A DNA stretch of 64,000 nucleotides from Falsirhodobacter xinxiangensis (GCF_004959935.1 NZ_SMYN01000014.1:16280-80279), one strand, 5' to 3'. Shown: positions 43,749 to 54,428, counted from the first letter of the stretch. The notes: generated by a model not told the origin, from the sequence alone. Translations and numbers: made by a program.

Positions 43749-44699
43749 TTACGGTGCCTCGCGCAGCACTCGCGGAACTTTGAACTCAACGCGCTCTTTC
43801 GCGGTTTCGACAAGCTCCACCGTGGTGTCCCAGCGGGCCCGGAAGGCGTCGATCACCTCGTTCACCAGCACTTCGGGGGCCGAGGCGCCAGCGGTGATGC
43901 CGACGCTGCGAATCCCCTCCAGCGCGCGCCAGTCGATGTCGGTGGCGCGCTGGACCAGCTGAGCATAGGCGCAACCGGCAGAGCGGCCAACCTCGACCAG
44001 CCGTTTGGAGTTCGACGAGTTGGGCGCGCCGATCACCAGAAGCGCGTCGATCTTGCCTGCGATGGCCTTGACCGACATCTGCCGGTTGGTGGTGGCATAG
44101 CAGATGTCTTCCTTGTGCGGCCCGACGATGGCCGGAAAACGGGCGCGCAGCGCCTCGACGATGCCGATGGTGTCATCGACCGACAGGGTGGTCTGGGTGA
44201 TATAGGCCAGCCGTTCGGGGTCGCGCACGTCCAGCCCGGCCACATCATCGGCGGTTTCGACCAGCAGCACCTCGCCTTCGGGTAATTGTCCCATGGTGCC
44301 GATGGTTTCGGGATGGCCCGCATGGCCGATCATCACCATCTGGAGGCCGTCTTCGTGATGGCGTTCCGCCTCGATATGGACCTTGGACACCAGCGGGCAG
44401 GTGGCATCGACGAAGACCATCTCGCGCCGCGCCGCCTCGGCCGGGACGGCTTTGGGCACTCCATGCGCGGAAAAGATCACCGGGCGGTCGCCTGGAACCT
44501 CGTCCAGTTCCTCGACGAAGATCGCGCCCTGGTCACGCAGCCCGTCCACGACGTATTTGTTATGCACGATCTCGTGCCGGACATAGACCGGCGCGCCCCA
44601 TTTGCGGATCGCCATTTCGACGATCTTGATGGCCCGGTCCACGCCCGCGCAGAATCCGCGCGGGGCGGCAAGGTAAAGGGTCAGCGGGGGCAGGGACAT
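43749..44699 (-). CDS. ispH: 4-hydroxy-3-methylbut-2-enyl diphosphate reductase
   Basis: A 316-residue iron-sulfur enzyme performing the last step of the MEP isoprenoid pathway (HMBPP to IPP and DMAPP). The first cluster cysteine is in [15 protein letters not shown] (Cys17), the second in [12 protein letters not shown], and the third probably in [16 protein letters not shown] and SSNSKRL are also family marks. The ATG at 44699 was preferred to an in-frame TTG five codons upstream because GAAGG lies just before it. It is 52 bp from the NYN-domain gene, transcribed in the same direction. Confidence 0.95.
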   Translation of the reverse strand: MSLPPLTLYLAAPRGFCAGVDRAIKIVEMAIRKWGAPVYVRHEIVHNKYVVDGLRDQGAIFVEELDEVPGDRPVIFSAHGVPKAVPAEAARREMVFVDATCPLVSKVHIEAERHHEDGLQMVMIGHAGHPETIGTMGQLPEGEVLLVETADDVAGLDVRDPERLAYITQTTLSVDDTIGIVEALRARFPAIVGPHKEDICYATTNRQMSVKAIAGKIDALLVIGAPNSSNSKRLVEVGRSAGCAYAQLVQRATDIDWRALEGIRSVGITAGASAPEVLVNEVIDAFRARWDTTVELVETAKERVEFKVPRVLREAP

Positions 44700-44751
44700 C
44701 GGTGCGGCCTTCAATGTTGCGCCCCAGAGGTAAGGTCTGCGCCCGCTCAGG

Positions 44752-45324
44752 TCAACGAACGTCCTCGACAGGTTCTTCGCGGTCCACTCTCGGCTCGCGC
44801 GGGGGGCGGCCGATCACGTCACGAAGCTCGTCCAGTTCGATGAAGTTGTCGGCCTGACGGCGCAGCTCGTCCGCGATCATCGGCGGCTGGCTGCGGATGG
44901 TCGAGACGATGGACACGCGCACGCCCTGACGCTGAAGGCTTTCGACCAGCGGCCGGAAATCCCCATCGCCCGAGAAGATGACGATGTGATCCACGCGCGG
45001 CGCAAGCTCCATCGCGTCCACCGTCAATTCGATGTCCATGTTGCCCTTGACCTTACGGCGGCCCTGGCTGTCGGTGTATTCCTTGGCCGGTTTGGTGACC
45101 ATGGTGAAGCCGTTGTAATGCAGCCAGTCCACCAGCGGGCGGATCGGGGAATATTCCTCGTTCTCCAGCAGGGCGGTGTAATAGAAGGCGCGGAGCAGTT
45201 TGCCCCGCCGCATGAATTCCTGCCGCAGCAGCTTGTAGTCGATGTCGAAGCCCAGCGCCTTCGCGGCGGCATAGAGGTTCGATCCATCTATGAACAGCGC
45301 AAGCCGTTCGTCCTTGTAGAACAT
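44752..45324 (-). CDS. NYN domain (LabA/DUF88) protein, putative ribonuclease
   Basis: A 190-residue PIN-like NYN protein. Conserved acidic residues appear in [14 protein letters not shown] and [15 protein letters not shown], with [13 protein letters not shown] between them, which together form the usual metal-binding nuclease site. Members such as LabA are thought to process RNA. The C-terminus after residue 170 is short and charged. It is divergent from folK, with 130 bp between the starts; that gap holds no convincing promoter match I can name. Confidence 0.85.
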   Translation of the reverse strand: MFYKDERLALFIDGSNLYAAAKALGFDIDYKLLRQEFMRRGKLLRAFYYTALLENEEYSPIRPLVDWLHYNGFTMVTKPAKEYTDSQGRRKVKGNMDIELTVDAMELAPRVDHIVIFSGDGDFRPLVESLQRQGVRVSIVSTIRSQPPMIADELRRQADNFIELDELRDVIGRPPREPRVDREEPVEDVR

Positions 45325-45454
45325 AGTTCGTGTCCCCTATGCACTGTTCCGAAAAAACCCGTCCACTCGTAATCCGTCTTGCGACAACAATGGGATGGGA
45401 CCACGTCGCTAAATAACCGTAGCGCCCTGCTACACAACATGACGAGGGGTCGCC

Positions 45455-46027
45455 ATGGAAGAAAGAAACGAGGCATTGGTGGCCGTCGGCGGGAATCAGC
45501 CGTTCGGAGGGCTGGATCTTGCGGGGACGATCCGGGCCGCGATGGCGGCGGTCGCGCGTCCGGGTATCGGCATGGTTAACAAAAGCTCACTATATTCAAC
45601 GCCTTGCTTCCCAGCCGGGGCGGGGCCGGACTATGTGAACGCGGCGTTTTCGCTGCAGTTGGACGGCGGTATCGGGCCTGCCGATCTTCTGGCGATCCTG
45701 CACAGGATTGAGGCAGATTTCGGCAGGGAGCGGCAGGCGCGATGGGGTGCAAGGTCCGTCGATCTCGATCTTCTCGCGTTCGGGGGTAGTGTGCTTCCGG
45801 ACGTTGCAACCTGGGATCAATGGCGCGGCCTTCCGCCGACCCGGCAAGCCGTCGAAGCGCCGAATCAGCTGATCCTGCCGCACCCGCGCCTTCAGGACCG
45901 TGCCTTCGTGCTGGTCCCGCTTGCCGAGGTCGCTCCGGATTGGGTGCATCCAGCTCTGAAGAAAAGCGTTTCCGCGATGCTGGCCGATCTGCCGCAGGCG
46001 GATCGCGACGCGGTGCGCCGGCTGTAG
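45455..46027 (+). CDS. folK: 2-amino-4-hydroxy-6-hydroxymethyldihydropteridine pyrophosphokinase
   Basis: A 190-residue HPPK of folate synthesis that transfers pyrophosphate from ATP to hydroxymethyldihydropterin. It has VAVGGNQPFG near the N-terminus, SLYSTPCFPAGAGPDYVNAA, and the metal/ATP motif RWGARSVDLDLLAF, followed by LILPHPRLQDRAFVLVPLAE. About 15 extra residues interrupt the loop between the last two blocks (VATWDQWRGLPPT). folP/folB are not next to it; rpoZ follows after 86 bp. Confidence 0.92.
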   Translation: MEERNEALVAVGGNQPFGGLDLAGTIRAAMAAVARPGIGMVNKSSLYSTPCFPAGAGPDYVNAAFSLQLDGGIGPADLLAILHRIEADFGRERQARWGARSVDLDLLAFGGSVLPDVATWDQWRGLPPTRQAVEAPNQLILPHPRLQDRAFVLVPLAEVAPDWVHPALKKSVSAMLADLPQADRDAVRRL

Positions 46028-46113
46028 GGCCGGGGAATCCGCACTTGTCAACATCTACCGCAAGGCTTAAATAGGCAGTTCCACGCCCCCGCCCGACACA
46101 GATGGAGAGACCG

Positions 46114-46470
46114 ATGGCCCGCGTAACGGTCGAAGATTGCGTTGACAAGGTTCCGAACCGGTTCGAACTGGTGATGCTTGCCGCCCATCGTGCGCGCGAG
46201 ATCCAGTCGGGTGCCGCACTGACGATCGACCGCGACAACGACAAGAACCCCGTCGTGTCCCTGCGCGAAATCGCCGAGGAAACCCAAAGCGCCGATCACC
46301 TGCGCGAGCGGATGATCGAAAGCCACCAGACCCAGATCGAGGTGGACGAGCCGGAAGAAGACGAAATGGCGCTGCTGATGGGCAATGGCGAAGTCGATCG
46401 CCCGATGCAGGACGACATGTCGGAAGAAAAACTGCTGCGCGCCCTGATGGAAGCGCAAGGCCAGAACTGA
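46114..46470 (+). CDS. rpoZ: DNA-directed RNA polymerase omega subunit
   Basis: A 118-residue omega subunit. [20 protein letters not shown] and [13 protein letters not shown] are the conserved N-terminal part that wraps the beta-prime C-terminus; the C-terminal 50 residues are acidic, as in Alphaproteobacteria. The start at 46114 has GGAGA in front; an ATG four codons upstream lacks one. Omega supports RNA polymerase assembly and carries part of the ppGpp site, and the ppGpp synthetase gene follows within 26 bp, a classic pairing. Confidence 0.95.
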   Translation: MARVTVEDCVDKVPNRFELVMLAAHRAREIQSGAALTIDRDNDKNPVVSLREIAEETQSADHLRERMIESHQTQIEVDEPEEDEMALLMGNGEVDRPMQDDMSEEKLLRALMEAQGQN

Positions 46471-46495
46471 TCCTGTTCAGGAAAGCGGCGGGGGA

Positions 46496-48610
46496 ATGAT
46501 CGATCTCGAAGACCTGATCGCCCTCGTCCGCAATTACAATCCCAAGACGAATGCCGATCTGATCCGCCGGGCCTATGCCTACGGCATGAAGATGCATGAC
46601 GGGCAGTTCCGTCAGTCGGGCGAGCCGTATTTCACCCATCCCGTCGCCGTCGCCGCCATTCTGACCGAACAGCGGCTAGACGATGCGACCATCGTGACCG
46701 CGCTGCTGCACGACACGATCGAAGACACCAAATCCACCTATGCCGAGATCGAACGCCTGTTCGGCGTGAACATCGCCGAGCTGGTGGATGGCGTCACCAA
46801 GCTGACGAACCTCGAATTGTCGTCCGCCCAGTCCAAACAGGCCGACAACTTCCGCAAGCTGTTCATGGCGATGTCCAAGGACTTGCGGGTGATCCTGGTC
46901 AAGCTGGCCGACCGTCTGCACAACATGCGCACGATCAAGTCGATGCGCCCGGAAAAGCAGGCGCAGAAGGCGCGCGAGACGATGGAGATTTTCGCGCCTC
47001 TGGCCGGGCGCATGGGTATGCAGTGGATGCGCGAGGAGCTGGAGGATCTGGCCTTCCGCGTCCTGAATCCCGAGGCGCGCAATTCCATCATCCGCCGTTT
47101 CATCACGCTTCAGCGCGAAACCGGCGATGTGGTCCACCGCATCACCAACGACATCCGTTCGGAACTGGACAAGGCCGAGATCGACGCCGACGTCTATGGC
47201 CGCGCGAAGAAGCCCTACAGCATCTGGCGCAAGATGCAGGAGAAGGATCTGGCCTTCTCGCGCCTGTCCGACATCTATGGCTTCCGCGTGATCTGCGAAC
47301 ACGAGGCGGATTGCTACCGCATCCTTGGGGTGATCCATCACCGCTGGCGTGCCGTGCCGGGGCGGTTCAAGGACTACATCAGCCAACCGAAATCGAACGG
47401 CTATCGATCGATCCACACCACGGTGTCGGGCCGCGACGGCAAACGGGTGGAGGTGCAGGTCCGCACGCGCCAGATGCACGAGGTGAACGAGGCCGGGGTT
47501 GCCGCCCATTGGGCATATCGTGAGGGTGTGCGCACCAAGAACCCCTTCGCCGTCGATCCGGCCAAATGGATCGCGTCCCTGACCGAACGGCTGGACGAGG
47601 ACGACCACGACGCCTTCATGGAGAACGTGAAGCTGGAGATGTACACCGATCAGGTGTTCTGCTTCACCCCCAAGGGCGACGTGATCCAGTTGCCGAAAGG
47701 CGCAACGCCGCTTGATTTCGCCTTCGCCATCCACACGCGCATCGGCAACTCCTGCGTTTCGGCCAAGATCGACGGCATTCGCGTGCCGCTCTGGACCCGT
47801 CTGCGCAACGGCCAGTCGATCGAGATCATCACCGCCGAGGGCCAACGCCCGCAGGCAAGCTGGATCGACATCGTGACCACGGGCCGCGCCAAGGCCGCGA
47901 TCCGGCGGTCCTTGCGCGAGGAAGACCGGGGCCGCTTCATCCGGCTGGGGCAGGAACTGGTGCGGTCCGCCTTCGATCAGGTCGGGCGCAAATATTCCGA
48001 CAAGGCGCTGCGGACCGCCGCCAAGATGCTCGGTCTGACCGAGGGCGAGGAGCTTCTGGCCCGCGTCGGCAGCGCCGAGGTCACCGCCCGCAAGGTGGTC
48101 GAGACGCTCTATCCCGAATTTGCCCAAGGCCCGGCGGATGAGGTGATCCAGCGCCCGGTCCTTGGCCTGCCGCCCGACCAGACCTTCCGCCGCGCGCAAT
48201 GCTGCCAGCCGGTGCCGGGCGAACGCATCGTCGGCATCACCTATCGCGGGCAGGGGGTGGTCATCCACGCCATCGACTGCCCCGCGCTGGAGGAGATGGA
48301 GGATCAACCCTCGCGTTGGGTGGACCTGCATTGGCAGCCGGGGCGGCATGCGCCGGTCAATACCGTCAGCCTCGATCTGACCATCGCCAACGATGCCGGT
48401 GTCCTGGGCCGCGTCTGCACCTTGATCGGAGAGCAGAAGGCCAATATCTCGGACATGCAATTCACCGACCGCAAGCCCGACTTCTATCGCTTGCTGGTCG
48501 ATATCGACGTGCGGGATGTGGAACATCTGCATCTTGCCATGACCGCGCTTGAGGCGGAAAGCCAGGTGGCCCAGATCGCACGGCATCGCGACCTTGGCCG
48601 CAAGCCATGA
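46496..48610 (+). CDS. rsh: bifunctional (p)ppGpp synthetase/hydrolase
   Basis: A 704-residue Rel/Spo protein, the single long RSH of Alphaproteobacteria. The HD hydrolase domain is intact (HP at 49, ALLHDTIED with His72-Asp73). The synthetase region contains KKPYSIWRKM and RFKDYISQPKSNGYRSIHTT; RFKD is the RxKD form found in bifunctional enzymes rather than the ExDD of RelA. A TGS domain (FCFTPKGDVIQLPKGATPLD) and a C-terminal ACT domain follow. It controls the stringent response from the cytoplasm and probably shares a transcript with rpoZ. Confidence 0.95.
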   Translation: MIDLEDLIALVRNYNPKTNADLIRRAYAYGMKMHDGQFRQSGEPYFTHPVAVAAILTEQRLDDATIVTALLHDTIEDTKSTYAEIERLFGVNIAELVDGVTKLTNLELSSAQSKQADNFRKLFMAMSKDLRVILVKLADRLHNMRTIKSMRPEKQAQKARETMEIFAPLAGRMGMQWMREELEDLAFRVLNPEARNSIIRRFITLQRETGDVVHRITNDIRSELDKAEIDADVYGRAKKPYSIWRKMQEKDLAFSRLSDIYGFRVICEHEADCYRILGVIHHRWRAVPGRFKDYISQPKSNGYRSIHTTVSGRDGKRVEVQVRTRQMHEVNEAGVAAHWAYREGVRTKNPFAVDPAKWIASLTERLDEDDHDAFMENVKLEMYTDQVFCFTPKGDVIQLPKGATPLDFAFAIHTRIGNSCVSAKIDGIRVPLWTRLRNGQSIEIITAEGQRPQASWIDIVTTGRAKAAIRRSLREEDRGRFIRLGQELVRSAFDQVGRKYSDKALRTAAKMLGLTEGEELLARVGSAEVTARKVVETLYPEFAQGPADEVIQRPVLGLPPDQTFRRAQCCQPVPGERIVGITYRGQGVVIHAIDCPALEEMEDQPSRWVDLHWQPGRHAPVNTVSLDLTIANDAGVLGRVCTLIGEQKANISDMQFTDRKPDFYRLLVDIDVRDVEHLHLAMTALEAESQVAQIARHRDLGRKP

Positions 48611-48621
48611 CGGGTGTTTAA

Positions 48622-49272
48622 ATGGTGTTCAAGCGGCGCGAGCGCCGAAGCCTTGCGGGCTGGGCGCGCGAGATGGTCTATCCCACCGGCGGTTTTCGCC
48701 GCGCGACGCAATATGTCATGCATCGGATGCGCCGCCTGCCGGACGAGCCGCACCGCATCGCGCGCGGCTTCTTCGCCGGATCGTTCATCAGCTTCACGCC
48801 GTTCTTCGGCTTCCACTTCATTGGCGCCGCGCTGATTGCTTGGGCGATGCGCGGCAATATCCTTGCCGCGCTGCTGGGCACCTTCGTCGGCAATCCGCTG
48901 ACGACGCCGATCATCGCCATCACCTCGGTGGAACTGGGGCACCGCATCCTTGGCATCACCGATCCGATGGATCTGGGGTCGATCGCCGCGGCCTTCGCCA
49001 ACGCGGGAACGGAACTTTGGGACAATGCGATCGCGCCCTTCACCGGGCAGGCGATGCATTGGGAAAGCCTTGCTGCGTTTTTCCGCACGATCTACTTCCC
49101 CTATATGATCGGCGGCATCCTTCCGGGGATCATCGTCAGCGGCATCCTTTATTACCTGACAATCCCCTTGGTGCGCGCCTATCAGAAGCTGCGCGCCTCC
49201 AAGGCGCGGGAAAGGTTCGAGAAACGGCAGAAGCTGCGCCTTCAGGCCGACGCGCTGCGGCGCAAGGGTTGA
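48622..49272 (+). CDS. DUF2062 family membrane protein (first copy)
   Basis: A 216-residue protein with a basic N-terminus (MVFKRRERRSLAGWAREMVY), then DUF2062 core GFFAGSFISFTPFFGFHFIG, and hydrophobic segments about residues 60-110 and 155-185, ending in a charged tail. The family is widespread in Proteobacteria, with no established function. It starts 11 bp after rsh and is followed by a paralogue with the same N-terminal pattern. It is likely co-transcribed with rsh and pdxJ, though that gives no clear role. Confidence 0.85.
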   Translation: MVFKRRERRSLAGWAREMVYPTGGFRRATQYVMHRMRRLPDEPHRIARGFFAGSFISFTPFFGFHFIGAALIAWAMRGNILAALLGTFVGNPLTTPIIAITSVELGHRILGITDPMDLGSIAAAFANAGTELWDNAIAPFTGQAMHWESLAAFFRTIYFPYMIGGILPGIIVSGILYYLTIPLVRAYQKLRASKARERFEKRQKLRLQADALRRKG

Positions 49273-49317
49273 TCCATCGCCCCCCGCCCCCTACTGCTTG
49301 ACTGAAGGAGCAGTGGC

Positions 49318-49977
49318 TTGGTTTTCAAACGGCGCGACAAACAGACCCGGTGGCGCAGGATCACCGAGATGCTCTGGCCCCGCGCGGGTTGGGGACGCGC
49401 GCTGCAATACCTGACGCACCGGGTGATGCGCATTCCCGACGATCCGCGACGGGTCGCGCGCGGTGCCTTCGCCGGGGTCTTCGCCTGTTTCGGCCCGTAT
49501 ATCTTTCACGACTACGTCATCGCCGTCGCGCTTGCCTGGCTGATCCGGGGCAACATATTTGCAGCCCTCGTAGGCTCGCTGATCGCAAATCCGGTGACGA
49601 TTCCGTTCTTCGCCGTCGCGGGCGTGTCGCTGGGCCAGCACATGCTGGGTATCGGCGGAGGGCTGCCTGCGTGGCAGATCCTGTCGGCCTTCGGCGCGGC
49701 GGCGTCCGAGATCCTCCACAACGTGAACGCCATCTTCGGCGAGCATGAGATGCGGTGGGTCAGCCTGTCGCGATTCTTCCACCGCATCTACCTTCCCTAT
49801 CTGGTCGGGGGCACGGCGATCGGGCTTGTCGCGGGCCTTGCCAGCTACATCATTGTTTTGTCGCTCGTTCGTGCCTATCGCGGCTTGCGGAGCGCGCGGC
49901 TTCGCGACAGAAGCGAGGCATTGCGCCGCGCCCGGGACATACGCGGCGGGGATGACGCTGGTGGCGGAAGGGCTTAA
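49318..49977 (+). CDS. DUF2062 family membrane protein (second copy)
   Basis: A 219-residue paralogue of the preceding gene; both begin MVFKRR and share AARG(A/F)FAG, AWL/AMRGNI.AAL and NP.T.P blocks. The start is a TTG at 49318 with AAGGAG seven bases upstream. Here the first core motif is [20 protein letters not shown] in place of FTPFFGFHF, so the two copies have diverged at the most conserved site. The tail is again arginine-rich. Function unknown; its end is 34 bp before pdxJ. Confidence 0.83.
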   Translation: MVFKRRDKQTRWRRITEMLWPRAGWGRALQYLTHRVMRIPDDPRRVARGAFAGVFACFGPYIFHDYVIAVALAWLIRGNIFAALVGSLIANPVTIPFFAVAGVSLGQHMLGIGGGLPAWQILSAFGAAASEILHNVNAIFGEHEMRWVSLSRFFHRIYLPYLVGGTAIGLVAGLASYIIVLSLVRAYRGLRSARLRDRSEALRRARDIRGGDDAGGGRA

Positions 49978-50011
49978 CATCGTGGCGGAAAACGATCTGG
50001 GGGGCGGCAGA

Positions 50012-50740
50012 ATGCGGCTTGGTGTGAACATCGACCATGTGGCCACGGTTCGGAATGCGCGCGGATCAAGCTGGCCGGACCCGCTGCGCGCGGCCCTGCT
50101 GGCCGAGGCGGCGGGCGCCGACGGGATCACCGCCCACCTGCGCGAAGACCGCCGCCACATCCGCGACGAGGACATCGAGACGCTGATGGCCGGGATCGGC
50201 ATTCCGCTGAATTTCGAGATGGCGGCGACGGCGGAGATGCAGGCCATCGCGCTGCGCCACAAGCCCCACGCCGTCTGCCTCGTGCCCGAAAAGCGCGAGG
50301 AGCGCACGACCGAGGGCGGGTTGGACGTTGCGGGTGACGAGGCGCGGCTGGCCGATTTCATCGCGCCGCTGCGCGAGGCGGGCGCGCGCGTGTCCATGTT
50401 CATCGGCCACGATCCCGCGCAGATCGAGGCGTCGCACCGCATCGGTGCCGCCGTGGTGGAACTGCATACGGGGCACTACTGCGAACTGGTCGCCGACCGT
50501 TCCCCCGACGCTGCAGCGGAACTGGCCGCCCTGCGCGAAGGCGCGGCTTTCGCCCATTCGCTGGGGCTGGAGGTCCATGCGGGCCACGGCATCAGCTATG
50601 ACACCGTGGCCGAGATCGCCGAATTCCCGCAGGTGATGGAGCTGAACATCGGCCATTTCCTGATCGCCGAATCCATCTTCCGCGGGCTTGGCCCCGCCAT
50701 CGAAGAAATGCGCCGCCGCATGGACGCCGCCCGCGCCTGA
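50012..50740 (+). CDS. pdxJ: pyridoxine 5'-phosphate synthase
   Basis: A 242-residue TIM-barrel enzyme that condenses 3-amino-2-oxopropyl phosphate with deoxyxylulose 5-phosphate to make pyridoxine phosphate. [58 protein letters not shown], and [12 protein letters not shown] are the family blocks. The internal start at 50012 is required by homology. It lies between DUF2062 and DUF308 genes and 10 bp from the latter, in the order often seen with acpS in Alphaproteobacteria. Confidence 0.95.
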   Translation: MRLGVNIDHVATVRNARGSSWPDPLRAALLAEAAGADGITAHLREDRRHIRDEDIETLMAGIGIPLNFEMAATAEMQAIALRHKPHAVCLVPEKREERTTEGGLDVAGDEARLADFIAPLREAGARVSMFIGHDPAQIEASHRIGAAVVELHTGHYCELVADRSPDAAAELAALREGAAFAHSLGLEVHAGHGISYDTVAEIAEFPQVMELNIGHFLIAESIFRGLGPAIEEMRRRMDAARA

Positions 50741-50750
50741 GGAGACACGC

Positions 50751-51239
50751 ATGCAGCTTTCGCTCGTCGCGCTGGGCTCTGCCTCGCTGATCCTCGGGAT
50801 CGTGGCGCTGGCGTTCCCGATGCCGGCCTCGCTCAGCGTGGTGCTGTTCACCGGCTGGGCCTTTCTGGTCATCGGTGCGCTTCAGATGTTCCACGCCTTT
50901 CGCGCGGGCAGGTTGATGTCCGAAGGGCTGTGGGGGCTGTTCCCGCTGGTGCTGGGCATCCTGCTGATCGCGCGCCCGCTGGACGGGATGGTCGCGCTGA
51001 CGGTCGTGGTGGGCGTGATCTGCGCGCTGTCGGGGCTGTTCCGGCTGGCGATGGGCATTCGGCTGGGCCACCGACTGCGCTGGCTGGTGGTCGTCTCGGG
51101 CGGGCTGTCGCTGTTGTTCGGGCTTGTGGTGCTTCTGGGGCTGGAGGAGACGGTGCTGGTAACGCTGGGCTTCATCCTTGCGTTCGAATTGATCCTGATC
51201 GGCGCGGTGCTGATCGTGGTGGGGATGGCGCGCAGATGA
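50751..51239 (+). CDS. DUF308 (HdeD-like) membrane protein
   Basis: A 162-residue very hydrophobic protein with about six membrane helices arranged as repeated two-helix units, as in the HdeD/DUF308 family. Recognisable pieces are [34 protein letters not shown] and [15 protein letters not shown]. coli HdeD is linked to acid resistance, but that role cannot be transferred here. GAGGAGA precedes the ATG at 50751, and its stop overlaps the acpS start (ATGA). Confidence 0.8.
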   Translation: MQLSLVALGSASLILGIVALAFPMPASLSVVLFTGWAFLVIGALQMFHAFRAGRLMSEGLWGLFPLVLGILLIARPLDGMVALTVVVGVICALSGLFRLAMGIRLGHRLRWLVVVSGGLSLLFGLVVLLGLEETVLVTLGFILAFELILIGAVLIVVGMARR

Positions 51240-51655
51240 TCCTTGGCATTGGAACCGACCTCGCGAATATCGAACGGATCGAGCGCACGCTGGAACGGTT
51301 CGGCGATCGTTTCCGCAACCGCGTCTTCACCGATCTGGAACAGCGCCGGGCCGAGAACCGCGCCGACGTCGCGGGCACCTATGCGAAACGCTGGGCGGCG
51401 AAGGAGGCTTGTTCCAAGGCGCTGGGCACCGGGCTGCGGATGGGCATCGCGTGGAAGGACATGGCGGTGTCTAACCTGCCGACGGGGCAGCCGGTCATGG
51501 CGGTGACAGGCTGGGCCGCGCAGCGTTTGGCCGAAATGACCCCGGCGGGGCACGAGGCGATCGTGCATGTCACGTTGACCGACGATCACCCCTGGGCACA
51601 GGCTTTCGTGGTGATCGAGGCACGGCCGATCCGCGATCACGGCAGCGAAACTTGA
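51236..51655 (+). CDS. acpS: holo-[acyl-carrier-protein] synthase
   Basis: A 139-residue trimeric phosphopantetheinyl transferase that loads CoA's phosphopantetheine onto acyl carrier protein. The metal-binding pair is Asp8 in [14 protein letters not shown] and the Glu in [14 protein letters not shown]; the C-terminal ends with [18 protein letters not shown]. It starts in an ATGA overlap with the DUF308 gene and is 52 bp before lepB. pdxJ-acpS-lepB-rnc-era-recO is a conserved bacterial order. Confidence 0.95.
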   Translation: MILGIGTDLANIERIERTLERFGDRFRNRVFTDLEQRRAENRADVAGTYAKRWAAKEACSKALGTGLRMGIAWKDMAVSNLPTGQPVMAVTGWAAQRLAEMTPAGHEAIVHVTLTDDHPWAQAFVVIEARPIRDHGSET

Positions 51656-51707
51656 CTCGGACGCCCGCCTTGCGCATGAAGCGGCGATCATCAACGGGCG
51701 GGACGAC

Positions 51708-52502
51708 ATGTTCACACGCAAGAAAGCAAAGGCCGAGGGCGGCATTCTGGAGACGGTCAAGACGGTCGTCTATGCCCTGCTGATTGCGGGCGTCTTCCGA
51801 ACGCTGTTCTTCCAGCCGTTCTGGATTCCCTCGGGGTCGATGAAGGACACGCTGCTGATCGGCGATTTCCTGTTCGTCAACAAGATGGCCTATGGCTATT
51901 CGCAGTATTCCTGCCCCTTCTCGATGTGCCCCTTCTCGGGCCGTCTTCTGGCGTCCGAGCCGGAGCGGGGCGACGTGGTGGTGTTCCGTCATCCGGTGTC
52001 GGGCGCGGATTTCATCAAGCGGCTGATCGGCCTTCCGGGCGACACGGTGCAGATGCGGGGCGGTCGCGTGATCCTGAACGGGCAGGAAGTGCCGCAGGAA
52101 GCCAATGGCGTGTTCGAGGAAACCTACGAACGCCAAGGCCCGATGGGTCAGTATCCGCGCTGCGAGAATGGCCCGGTGGGCGAGGGCGGGCTTTGCACAT
52201 CGTCGCGGTTTACCGAAACGCTGCCGAACGGCGTTGCGCATGACGTGCTGAACATCGACCAGAACGGCTTTGCCGACAACACCGACGTGTTCACCGTGCC
52301 GCCGGGGCATTACTTCTTCATGGGCGACAACCGCGACAATTCGCAGGACAGCCGTTTCAGCCAGGCCGTGGGCGGTGTGGGCATGGTGCCTGCCGAATAC
52401 CTGATCGGGCGGGCCGACCGGATCATGTTCTCCTCCGCTGGCCGGTCGATGCTGTATTTCTGGACGTGGCGCGCGGACCGCTTCTTCAAGGCTGTCGATT
52501 GA
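51708..52502 (+). CDS. lepB: signal peptidase I
   Basis: A 264-residue inner-membrane peptidase that removes signal peptides. One N-terminal helix (about 16-36) is followed by the catalytic Ser44 in [10 protein letters not shown] and the general-base Lys104 in [23 protein letters not shown] is the third family box. A lengthened loop with [12 protein letters not shown] between boxes holds two cysteines. The last base codon TGA overlaps the TTG start of rnc. Confidence 0.96.
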   Translation: MFTRKKAKAEGGILETVKTVVYALLIAGVFRTLFFQPFWIPSGSMKDTLLIGDFLFVNKMAYGYSQYSCPFSMCPFSGRLLASEPERGDVVVFRHPVSGADFIKRLIGLPGDTVQMRGGRVILNGQEVPQEANGVFEETYERQGPMGQYPRCENGPVGEGGLCTSSRFTETLPNGVAHDVLNIDQNGFADNTDVFTVPPGHYFFMGDNRDNSQDSRFSQAVGGVGMVPAEYLIGRADRIMFSSAGRSMLYFWTWRADRFFKAVD

Positions 52503-53185
52503 AACTCTCTGCCGATCTCATCGCGCTGTCCGGCACGCTCGGGCATCGCTTCAAAAACCCCGAATTGCTGATCCGGGCGGTGACGCATGCCTCGATCTCG
52601 GGTCCGCAGCGGCCCGACAACCAGCGGCTTGAGTTTCTGGGCGACCGGGTGCTTGGGCTGGTCATGTCCGAGGCGCTTCTGTCCGCCGATGAACGGGCCA
52701 GCGAAGGCCAGCTTGCCCCCCGGTTCAACGCCCTTGTCCGCAAGGAAACCTGCGCCGAGATCGCGCGCGAGATCGGCCTCGGCGACGCGCTCAAGCTGGG
52801 CCGGTCCGAGATGATGTCGGGCGGGCGCCGCAAGGAGGCGCTGTTGGGCGACGCGATGGAGGCTCTGATCGCCGCCGTCTATGTCGATGCGGGATTCGAA
52901 GTGGCGCGGGCGATGGTGCTGCGGCTTTGGGGCGACCGGGTCGGGCGCGTCGAGAAGGATGCGCGCGATCCCAAGACCTCGCTTCAGGAATGGGCGCAGG
53001 CTCGCGCTTTGCCGCCGCCGCGCTATGTCGAACTTGGGCGGTCCGGTCCCGACCACCAGCCGGTCTTCGACGTAGAGGTGCGGCTGGAGACGGGTGAGAC
53101 CGAAACGGCGCAGGCCAATACCAAACGTGCCGCCGAACAGGCCGCGGCAAGGGCGCTTCTGGCGCGGATGGAGAAGAACGCATGA
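52499..53185 (+). CDS. rnc: ribonuclease III
   Basis: A 228-residue double-stranded-RNA endonuclease. The catalytic signature [13 protein letters not shown] is at about residue 41-53, and the second acidic set in [17 protein letters not shown]-terminal dsRNA-binding domain follows ([13 protein letters not shown] to [16 protein letters not shown]). The start is a TTG that overlaps the lepB stop in TTGA. Further upstream in-frame codons lie inside lepB and do not match the family. The stop overlaps era (ATGA). Confidence 0.95.
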   Translation: MKLSADLIALSGTLGHRFKNPELLIRAVTHASISGPQRPDNQRLEFLGDRVLGLVMSEALLSADERASEGQLAPRFNALVRKETCAEIAREIGLGDALKLGRSEMMSGGRRKEALLGDAMEALIAAVYVDAGFEVARAMVLRLWGDRVGRVEKDARDPKTSLQEWAQARALPPPRYVELGRSGPDHQPVFDVEVRLETGETETAQANTKRAAEQAAARALLARMEKNA

Positions 53186-54090
53186 CACGCGCAGGTTTCG
53201 TCGCACTGATCGGGGAACCGAACGCCGGCAAGTCCACCCTGTTGAACCGCATGGTGGGGGCCAAGGTGTCCATCGTCACGCACAAGGTGCAGACCACCCG
53301 TGCCCGCATCCGCGGCGTCGCGATGGAGGGCGATGCCCAGATCGTCTTCGTGGACACGCCCGGCCTGTTCCGCCCGCGCCGCCGTCTGGACCGCGCGATG
53401 GTTGCCGCCGCTTGGGGCGGGGCCGCCGATGCTGACGTGATCGTGTTGCTGATCGAGGCGCATCGCGGGTTGACCGAAGGGACCGAGGCGATCATCGAGG
53501 CGCTGAAGGACCGTGTTCCTGGCAAGGTGAAGGTGGCGCTGGCGATCAACAAGATCGACCGCGTGAAGGCCGAGACGCTGCTGGCGCTGACGCAGAAGAT
53601 GAACGAGGCGTTTCCGTTTGCCGAAACCTTCATGATCTCGGCCGAGCGTGGCTATGGCGTGGACAAGCTGCGCGAATGGCTGGCGGGGCAGTTGCCCGAG
53701 GGCGAGTGGTTCTATCCCGAGGATCAGATCGCCGATCTGCCCATGCGCATGATCGCCGCCGAGATGACGCGCGAGAAGCTGACCCTGCGTCTGCACGAGG
53801 AACTGCCCTATCAGCTGACCGTCGAGACCGAGAAGTGGGAGGACCGTCCCGACGGATCGACCCGCATCGATCAGGTGGTCTATGTTGCGCGCGACGGGCA
53901 CAAGGGCATCGTGCTGGGCAACAAGGGCGAGACGATCAAATCCATCGGCCAGGCCGCCCGCGCCGAGATTTCCGAATTCCTTGGCCGGACCGTCCATCTG
54001 TTCCTGCAGGTGAAGGTCCGCCCGAACTGGCTGGAAGAGCCGGAACGGTATTCCGAGATGGGTCTGGACTTCAAGGACGGCAATTCTTGA
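53182..54090 (+). CDS. era: GTPase Era, 30S ribosomal subunit maturation
   Basis: A 302-residue GTPase. G1 is GEPNAGKST (Era more often has GRPNVGKST), G3 is DTPGLF, G4 is NKID and G5 lies in SAERGYG. The C-terminal KH domain that binds the 3' end of 16S rRNA has the motif [20 protein letters not shown]. Era couples ribosome assembly and cell cycle. The gene overlaps rnc at its start (ATGA) and the DUF1491 gene at its end (TTGA). Confidence 0.96.
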   Translation: MTRAGFVALIGEPNAGKSTLLNRMVGAKVSIVTHKVQTTRARIRGVAMEGDAQIVFVDTPGLFRPRRRLDRAMVAAAWGGAADADVIVLLIEAHRGLTEGTEAIIEALKDRVPGKVKVALAINKIDRVKAETLLALTQKMNEAFPFAETFMISAERGYGVDKLREWLAGQLPEGEWFYPEDQIADLPMRMIAAEMTREKLTLRLHEELPYQLTVETEKWEDRPDGSTRIDQVVYVARDGHKGIVLGNKGETIKSIGQAARAEISEFLGRTVHLFLQVKVRPNWLEEPERYSEMGLDFKDGNS

Positions 54091-54419
54091 CAAGGCTGAC
54101 CGCCGATTTCTGGGTCCGCGCCTATCTGGCGCGGCTTCGGCTGGCGGACATTCCGGCGTTCATCACCGCAAAAGGCGACGCGACGGCGGGGGCGGTGCTG
54201 GTGAAGCTGGCGACGCTGGACGGGCGGGCGCAGGCATATCAGCGCAGTTTCGATCTGATGACCGGCAACCGTGCATGGATGACTTTGGCCAAGGGGGCGG
54301 AGGGCGATGTCGATGCCGCCATCGCCCGACAGCGCGGCTTCGACCCCGATCTGTGGGTGATCGAGGTCGAGGATCGCCAAGGCCGCACGCTGTTGGACGA
54401 GCCGGGGCTTTCCGACTAG
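54087..54419 (+). CDS. DUF1491 family protein
   Basis: A 110-residue cytoplasmic protein beginning LTADFWVRAYLARLRLADIP, with GAVLVKLATLDG and a C-terminal PDLWVIEVEDRQGRTLLDEP, the layout of DUF1491 proteins known almost only from Alphaproteobacteria, usually beside era and recO. Function unknown. The start is a TTG overlapping the era stop (TTGA). recO begins ten bases after its stop. Confidence 0.82.
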   Translation: MTRLTADFWVRAYLARLRLADIPAFITAKGDATAGAVLVKLATLDGRAQAYQRSFDLMTGNRAWMTLAKGAEGDVDAAIARQRGFDPDLWVIEVEDRQGRTLLDEPGLSD

Positions 54420-54428
54420 GCTTGCCCG

